Shown piece by piece: positions 6,672 to 11,613 of a stretch of DNA of 11,613 nucleotides. The notes under the pieces are model-generated. The model saw nothing but the letters and a program-made list of their open reading frames with translations, was not told where the DNA came from and did not search any database. The stretch's first letter is position 1. Each line of letters opens with the position of its first letter. The position numbers and the translations under genes were made by a program. This stretch comes from Mycoemilia scoparia (Eukaryota; Kickxellomycota; Kickxellomycetes; Kickxellales; Kickxellaceae), in the NCBI GenBank assembly GCA_027575805.1, contig JANBPU010000433.1, forward strand, positions 1 through 11,613, in the 5' to 3' direction.

Positions 6672-6769
6672 TGGATAATAATTTTTGAAGGGTACCTTTT
6701 GATGGCCAACGATTAAAAGGGCAACCACAGCCAAATATGTGTGACTAACCCTTCAAAAATAACTACTCA
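6672..6769 (-). mobile_element. Family A small inverted-repeat element, copy A5 (inverted)
   Basis: The left end TGGATAATAATTTTTGAAGG pairs with the right end CCTTCAAAAATAACTACTCA. The core GCCAAATATGTGTGACTAAC is the reverse complement of the family core, so this copy is oriented opposite to A1-A4. TA is on the left and TC on the right; the TC is shared with copy A6. Confidence 0.65.
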
Positions 6770-6771
6770 TC

Positions 6772-6889
6772 TGGATCATTATTTTTGATGGGCCAATTTT
6801 CACTAGTAGGCCGGTTTCAACCTGCATATTATTGGCCAATGTATTGCCATGTATAGTCTGCTTTTAGCCCTTCAAAAAGTAACTACTCA
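6772..6889. mobile_element. Family A-type element with unrelated interior, copy A6
   Basis: The left end TGGATCATTATTTTTGATGG and right end CCTTCAAAAAGTAACTACTC are family A ends. The interior (CACTAGTAGGCCGGTTTCAA) lacks the usual CATTTGGCTGTGA core. It abuts A5, sharing one dinucleotide, with TA on the right. It may be a different subfamily mobilised by the same transposase. Confidence 0.55.
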
Positions 6890-6891
6890 TA

Positions 6892-7237
6892 TAAATGTTA
6901 TAAGAAAACTTGGTTTCAATTTAATTGTATAAAAACCCGATTGGCAAAGAGAGTCAGCAATAGCAACAGTAGTTGCCTGTTTGGTGCTTAAGCATTGACA
7001 CACACGCTGAATGACTCCCACATGTAGGCTGATTGTACATGCTGCTAACATGGACCTTTTTTCTTTGCATTTCTTACTCCGCATTCCTGCTCTCCTGCTT
7101 TCTTTTACATACATCACAAGCCCCTTTGTACTTGCTAAACCCAAATCGAAGCTTCCCTTCTCTCTCTCACTCTCTCTCATTTTGAAGTTGAAAGAATAAA
7201 AGCCAATGTACGTGCCACAGTTGTGCTGAATTTTTAT
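6892..7237. other. Upstream region of the receptor gene, before the presumed leader
   Basis: No gene is supported on either strand. It includes TTGTATAAAAACCCG near 6925, a CT microsatellite at about 7158-7180 and CCAAT at 7203-7207. These fit a promoter region, but no site can be assigned with certainty. Confidence 0.35.
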
Positions 7238-7248
7238 CTATTTAAACC
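7238..7248 (+). promoter_or_regulatory. Candidate core promoter of the receptor gene
   Basis: TATTTAAACCCC lies about 35 bp after a CCAAT and is followed by CT-rich sequence. If used, it gives a leader of roughly 800 bases. Other AT-rich candidates (TTATAAATG near 7408) exist closer to the gene. Confidence 0.3.
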
Positions 7249-7500
7249 CCACATCACCCTCGCTCACACATAATCGCCACTTTAAATATTCCATTTTACT
7301 ATTGTCACTTCACACCACCTCTATTCTCTGATTGTGATACTTGGCCACAAATCTCCTTTTTCTCTGCCTTTTTGTTTTATTTTATATTCGCCACTTTTTA
7401 GAGCTTATTATAAATGTATTTCTGAACCTTATATTTTCTTTGGCTGATTGGTTGATTAAAGACTGACTCTTTCTGTGTGTATACCCCATTTTTGCCATTT

Positions 7501-8066
7501 ATGTTTGTATACATTACGCTCCACTTCACTTTATCTGGTTCCTAGTCTCAGTCTTGGTCATCAGATTCAATTTACTTTCCACCACCAACAACTTTACTAA
7601 CACGGCTTTACACTATTATCATTGTTGTTGCTATTTGGACTACCCTGGTCTTTCTAGTTGCATATACAATACGAATATATTTGGTAATTAGGAGTTTTGG
7701 CTGGTGCTGCCATTTTCTGTCCCTTCATCTACCTTTTTGGGTTTTGGTGGCCACTATTCCTAATCCTATATCTCTTTCGCTCTCTGACTAACCTTTATTT
7801 ATACGCCATATCCCATCTACGAAAGTCGCTTGGAACCGCTACTTGATAAATCTGTTTATAATCCTCTTTATAATACTGTTACAACTCCATACATCCACAA
7901 ACATACTTGGATTTAGTATAACTTTCCTTTGTTATTATTATTTTCGCTATAATCATCATCTCGCAACCATTAATATAATTCTACTACTGCTGTTACCACC
8001 ACCACCACCGCCATAGCAACAACAACAATAATAATAACAGCAACGGAAATATAAGTATATCTATCA
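7501..8066 (+). promoter_or_regulatory. Probable long 5' untranslated leader of the receptor gene
   Basis: After an ATG at 7501 that opens a 14-codon frame, no ATG occurs on the plus strand until the receptor start at 8067. A three-codon frame also starts at 7413. The sequence is pyrimidine-rich and ends in CCA, CAA and ATA triplet runs. An in-frame TAA at 8052-8054 fixes 8067 as the first possible start, unless an upstream intron exists. Depletion of ATG over about 560 bases is typical of a translated mRNA leader. Confidence 0.5.
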
Positions 8067-11000
8067 ATGGACACATCCAATAATGTTGGCCACCAAACCC
8101 TCGTTTCCACTTCCACTCTTAACAACAATTCAGTAATAACAAGAAACTTTTATCTATTTGCCAATAACGGCGGTGGATTATTTGTAAACTGGTTTATGAT
8201 CCAAGACATTGCCTATAACATATTCGGTCTACCTCGCCAAGTCGTCATAGTCCTGACTACACTCAATGGGTTGTCCCTGTTCCTAAGCTTGGTTGCCCTT
8301 TGTACATACCTTGTATTATGGATGATATCTAAAAGATCTACCAAACTGACATTGATAAATCGGACTAGTCTGAAGTTGGCTATCGGAATGGTCGTGATAA
8401 ATATGATTGGATGTATTGTAAGGATGGTTCCAATTCATGATACAAGCGGTGGGTTCTTGGATAGCCACAAATACTATGATTATACATCTCCTCATAGCCA
8501 CGCCACCAATAATACCACAAATACTCTTGGGAATTCTGGCGGCGGGATAATTGAGCTGGTTTTGAATATCGACCCAAACCAAGACTCTCTCTCCAGAACA
8601 ACATCATCATCAGCGCCAGGGAGGAATAGCAATTTGTCAATGACGAAAATGATGGGACTTTGTCGTGTTCAGGCGTGGATAGTTCAAGCATTACTTGTGG
8701 CTCCAGTCATTGGAATTGCATTGATGGCATTTCATTTACACCACACATACTTGCGAAGAGGAGGGACTTCACATTGGCTTTCTTCGTTGTTTGAATCGAA
8801 AAGATCGATATCAGCCACAACTGCTGTAGTTGAAAGTAATCGACTTATTATTTGGGTTTATGGAATCTTGTGGTTAGGAATTTTGGCAACCATCACAATT
8901 CCACCAGTTCTGGTAGCTACAAAGAAAAGTCATTGTTGGATAGATCAACGGTTCATATCCGATATTAGTGGAGGAGATGCTGGGCCTGCAGCGGCAACAG
9001 CAGGATATTATTTTCACCACCACCGTGCCTACCAGGGAGAAAAATATTACGGTGAAAATGATAATAATGGACAAGATGTTGGCAATAATAATGAAATGAT
9101 TGTCTTGTTCTTTGCGTCTATAAAGTCGGCAGTTGAAACCATTTTCCAAAATTCACTTGAACTTATTTGCTCACAACCAACAACAACAACAACTTCCCAC
9201 CAAAAATCTCCCGTTTCATCTATTGACGCTCTCAATTATTTGGTCAAAATTGTTGCAGGAAAAATCCCTTCCTTTCTTGCCCCTCCATCAAAGAACCTAA
9301 CAATTATGGCTTGGTACTCGACATTTATTTGGATGGCTATTCCTATTGTTTACGCCACCATTATTCTGGTTTTTACATTCATAGTTGTGGCTAGTGAGCA
9401 ACGTAAAATCTCTCATGACTTTTTACCCAATGGGTTAACGAATATGGAATCTCGGAATACATTTGCCATTTCTTCAAAATCTCTTCGACCATTCTGTTTT
9501 TGTGTTAGACCTGGAAGTATTGAATCCTTTGATAGTCTCTTTCCAAACAATCCTCTTCCTTCTTCTTCTTTTGCTGGTGGTTATGGTCGCCGAGTCTCTG
9601 ATGGTATAGGTATTGTAGGAGCTGCTGCTACAAATTCTTGTCTAGGAGTTAACCACAAAAATAGTCTCAACAATCAGCAAAGAATATTTGATATGACAAA
9701 ATCTACAACTTCTCTACAATTTCAAATTCGCTTACAGCAACTACAGCTGCTAAACACCTATAGACTTCATCAAGTCATTGGTATCCAGCTACTCTACTTG
9801 ATATATCCAATAGTCCAAGCATTGTTTTTCATAATTATCCTAACAATCACCACTCGTTCCCACTTACAAACTTCCCACAACCAGCATAACCGTGGAAGAG
9901 TACTTTCTGGACTTTATATTACAAATTCGGTTATAATGAGTCTTTGTGGAACCTTTCATGCTTTTTTGGTTCTCATGGATCCATCAATACGGAAATTCTC
10001 AAAACAATTGTCCCATGCTGTTTATGGTTCCCATCATTCCAGTCTCAACACCAACCATCTTCACCCTTCAGAAACATTGGCATCAATGTCACTTCACAAT
10101 ATCGCAGCTAATGGTTCAAGACTATTTGATAATACTAAAAATCTGAGTAAAATACACAACCCGTTGGCATCTCCTTATAGCCCGCAACACCTAAATTATT
10201 ACACCTTATCACCATATTCCACTACTATGGTTACTAATGGCAATAGCGGCGGCGGCGGCGGCGGTGGTGGTGGAGAAATCCCGTCAAAATCATTTGACAA
10301 TTTCAGTTTCAACAAAAATATACCTGGTGGAGTAGAAGAAGAAATTACGACCTCTGAACAACGAAATAATGCAGAACACCGGTTAACTATTCCAAGCCAT
10401 GTCTTACAATCACATAATTTGTTGGACCAATATTATTTCCATAGTTTGTCGTTTGATCTTCCTTATCGAACTACATTGTGTTTAGTTAATGGGGAAGGAA
10501 ATAGTACCACTACCATAATCAATTCGCCACCACCACCACCACCACTGTCTGCTTTACCACTTCATCCTGACAATAACCATAACACAAACAGCGGTGGTCA
10601 GCATATTCAATTTCGTCCAAATTCTCAAGATAAAAGTTATGATGAAGACAATGATGATTATTATTTCCATCCACATCATCGTCCTTCCCTTGTAGTCAAC
10701 AACAATCTCATTAGGTCTGTTGGTAGTGGTAATAATATGGGAAATCCATCTGTGTATAATTTGACTCCTCTATCTCCCACAACTCCCAACACTGCTGCTG
10801 GTGGTGGTGTTGGTTGTGGTAGAAGGTTTACTAATGACACTATCCATTCTGTACAAACCCCTAATACGTATCATCCACATTCGAATTCAAATTCTCAGCA
10901 AAGAAATTTGTTTGGATCAAGATATAGTTGTAACAATAAGAGTAGTCTTTCTTCTTCAACTACGCCTACAACAAATTCAGAAACTTCTCCAGCTCGTCAA

Positions 11001-11201
11001 AATAGCAACAACAACATCGACGAGAGGAATAACAACGGAGTTGTTTGTAGTGGCAACAATGAAAATAATGGTCGTTCGAGAAGCAGTGGGCAAAATCATG
11101 TTTGGGTTAGCTTGTTTCTGGAATCTTCTCATCTCCCTACTATCACCATTTCTTCGGATAATTTGACTAAAGGATTTGTTGAGTTTTTCAAAAAATTGTA
11201 A
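8067..11201 (+). CDS. Seven-transmembrane receptor, fungal cAMP-receptor/Git3-like G-protein-coupled receptor
   Basis: This intronless 1044-residue protein has seven hydrophobic helices at about 58-86, 101-121, 200-224, 259-283, 411-443, 569-595 and 612-637. Cys199, at the top of helix 3 in C-R-V-Q-A, and Cys290, in loop 2 as H-C-W-I, are the expected disulphide pair of this receptor class. Helix 7 ends L-M-D-P-S-I-R, close to the family's N/D-P-x-x-R. The first and second extracellular loops are unusually long (about 75 and 125 residues) and hold low-complexity His/Asn/Thr sequence. N-glycosylation sequons include Asn20, Asn148, Asn189 and Asn410. The third intracellular loop (about 125 residues) and the 400-residue tail carry nine Gly (728-736), six Pro (821-826), Asn-rich runs and several Ser/Thr-Pro sites. 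It likely sits in the plasma membrane and signals through a G-alpha protein; the ligand is unknown. Confidence 0.85.
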   Translation: MDTSNNVGHQTLVSTSTLNNNSVITRNFYLFANNGGGLFVNWFMIQDIAYNIFGLPRQVVIVLTTLNGLSLFLSLVALCTYLVLWMISKRSTKLTLINRTSLKLAIGMVVINMIGCIVRMVPIHDTSGGFLDSHKYYDYTSPHSHATNNTTNTLGNSGGGIIELVLNIDPNQDSLSRTTSSSAPGRNSNLSMTKMMGLCRVQAWIVQALLVAPVIGIALMAFHLHHTYLRRGGTSHWLSSLFESKRSISATTAVVESNRLIIWVYGILWLGILATITIPPVLVATKKSHCWIDQRFISDISGGDAGPAAATAGYYFHHHRAYQGEKYYGENDNNGQDVGNNNEMIVLFFASIKSAVETIFQNSLELICSQPTTTTTSHQKSPVSSIDALNYLVKIVAGKIPSFLAPPSKNLTIMAWYSTFIWMAIPIVYATIILVFTFIVVASEQRKISHDFLPNGLTNMESRNTFAISSKSLRPFCFCVRPGSIESFDSLFPNNPLPSSSFAGGYGRRVSDGIGIVGAAATNSCLGVNHKNSLNNQQRIFDMTKSTTSLQFQIRLQQLQLLNTYRLHQVIGIQLLYLIYPIVQALFFIIILTITTRSHLQTSHNQHNRGRVLSGLYITNSVIMSLCGTFHAFLVLMDPSIRKFSKQLSHAVYGSHHSSLNTNHLHPSETLASMSLHNIAANGSRLFDNTKNLSKIHNPLASPYSPQHLNYYTLSPYSTTMVTNGNSGGGGGGGGGEIPSKSFDNFSFNKNIPGGVEEEITTSEQRNNAEHRLTIPSHVLQSHNLLDQYYFHSLSFDLPYRTTLCLVNGEGNSTTTIINSPPPPPPLSALPLHPDNNHNTNSGGQHIQFRPNSQDKSYDEDNDDYYFHPHHRPSLVVNNNLIRSVGSGNNMGNPSVYNLTPLSPTTPNTAAGGGVGCGRRFTNDTIHSVQTPNTYHPHSNSNSQQRNLFGSRYSCNNKSSLSSSTTPTTNSETSPARQNSNNNIDERNNNGVVCSGNNENNGRSRSSGQNHVWVSLFLESSHLPTITISSDNLTKGFVEFFKKL
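10248..10274 (+). repeat. GGC/GGT coding microsatellite (nine Gly)
   Basis: Five GGC, three GGT and one GGA codons encode Gly728-736 in the receptor's cytoplasmic tail. It is in frame and likely variable in length between strains. Confidence 0.9.
10527..10544 (+). repeat. CCA coding microsatellite (six Pro)
   Basis: A run of CCA codons encodes Pro821-826 in the receptor tail. A proline run of this kind could bind SH3 or profilin-type partners (inference). Confidence 0.85.
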
Positions 11202-11261
11202 TTCTATTTTCATTTTTTAATTTATAATCTATATTTGTAATTGTCCCTACCAACACACATA

Positions 11262-11350
11262 TGGTTAGATTTCACAAGGTCTTAAGCAAAATTGGTTCCT
11301 AGGAATTGTATAGAAAATGACTGGTGTTTGGGTCAAAATTTAAGGACCCA
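11262..11350 (+). repeat. Family B repeat, copy B3
   Basis: It contains GGTTAGATTTCACAAGGTCT, AGGAATTGTATAGAAAATGA, CTGGTGTTTGGGTCAAAATT and AGGACCCA in the same order as copy B1. It starts about 60 bp past the receptor stop codon. Confidence 0.65.
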
Positions 11351-11361
11351 TTACTTACTAT

Positions 11362-11441
11362 TTCATAAGGCCTTTGAAAAACCAGATCCCCAATAGTTGC
11401 AAATGAAAAGACTGGTGATTAGGCCAAAATCCCAGGATCCA
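11362..11441 (+). repeat. Family B repeat, copy B4, in tandem with B3
   Basis: TTCATAAGGCCTTTGAAAAA, GATCCCCAATAGTTGCAAAT, GACTGGTGATTAGGCCAAAA and AGGATCCA form a second, same-orientation unit 91 bp after B3. Together they make a two-unit tandem array. Confidence 0.6.
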
Positions 11442-11491
11442 TGTGTATCTATTTTATAATTGATCACTAGTAAAATTTCACTACTTCATAA

Positions 11492-11613
11492 TAAATGCTT
11501 TTATAACTATATATTTAAACAGCAGAATATATGAGTAATAGCTTTTAAAGGACTACCATTAAATGATGAGCAATGTTGATCACTCATTTGGCTGTGATAA
11601 CCCTTACAGGTGT
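11492..11613 (+). repeat. Terminal direct repeat, right copy
   Basis: This is a near-identical copy of bases 1-122 in the same orientation, cut by the window edge. It contains the left part of a further family A element (A7) starting at 11532 with TGAGTAATAGCTTTTAAAGG. Confidence 0.9.

Noticed and set aside
6887..7180. Minus-strand open frame of 97 codons upstream of the receptor
   Set aside because: There are no splice, promoter or domain cues. It runs through a CT microsatellite.
8316..9235. Several minus-strand open frames opposite the receptor
   Set aside because: They are antisense shadows of a long gene, with no promoter, start context or family motif.
10801..11166. Second plus-strand frame inside the receptor tail
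   Set aside because: It arises from the Asn/Ser-rich triplet runs read out of phase. There is no independent support.
1..11613. Circular molecule, CRISPR array or LTR retrotransposon explaining the end repeats
   Set aside because: The end repeats are not identical, contain a nested dispersed element, and enclose ordinary nuclear genes with introns. No reverse transcriptase, integrase or regularly spaced array is present.

Overview
The window looks like an AT-rich nuclear segment from a fungus, most plausibly an early-diverging lineage such as Mucoromycota (inference). Support comes from short GT-AG introns with GTAAGT donors, TATA boxes and AATAAA signals at sensible spacing, abundant tri- and dinucleotide microsatellites, Asn/His/Ser-rich protein insertions, and a seven-transmembrane receptor of the fungal cAMP-receptor/Git3-like kind.

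Layout. Bases 1-164 hold a dispersed repeat. A minus-strand gene of 352 codons (239-1297) has its own TATA box and encodes an unrecognised protein with six 11-residue Gln/Lys repeats and one hydrophobic segment. Bases 2063-2470 are a cluster of small inverted-repeat elements. Two minus-strand two-exon genes follow (2645-3596 and 4373-5051). They are tandem paralogues: both first exons are exactly 47 codons, both introns are phase 0 after the same Trp codon, and both second exons carry an acidic linker. I do not recognise the family. Bases 5464-5673 hold two abutting inverted-repeat elements. Minus-strand coding remnants at 5782-6152 resemble parts of a C2 domain, apparently broken. Two more small elements lie side by side at 6672-6889. 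A CT-rich, ATG-free leader then leads into a single-exon plus-strand gene (8067-11201) for a 1044-residue G-protein-coupled receptor-like protein. Repeats fill the last 350 bases.

The genes show no operon-like or pathway link. The main signals beyond the receptor are the novel tandem gene pair, two families of small elements that repeatedly sit next to each other (family A with 20-25 bp inverted ends and TA flanks, family B with a TTCACAAGGCCTT start), and a roughly 121-bp direct repeat at both window ends. All family names are from pattern recognition alone; no database search was possible.
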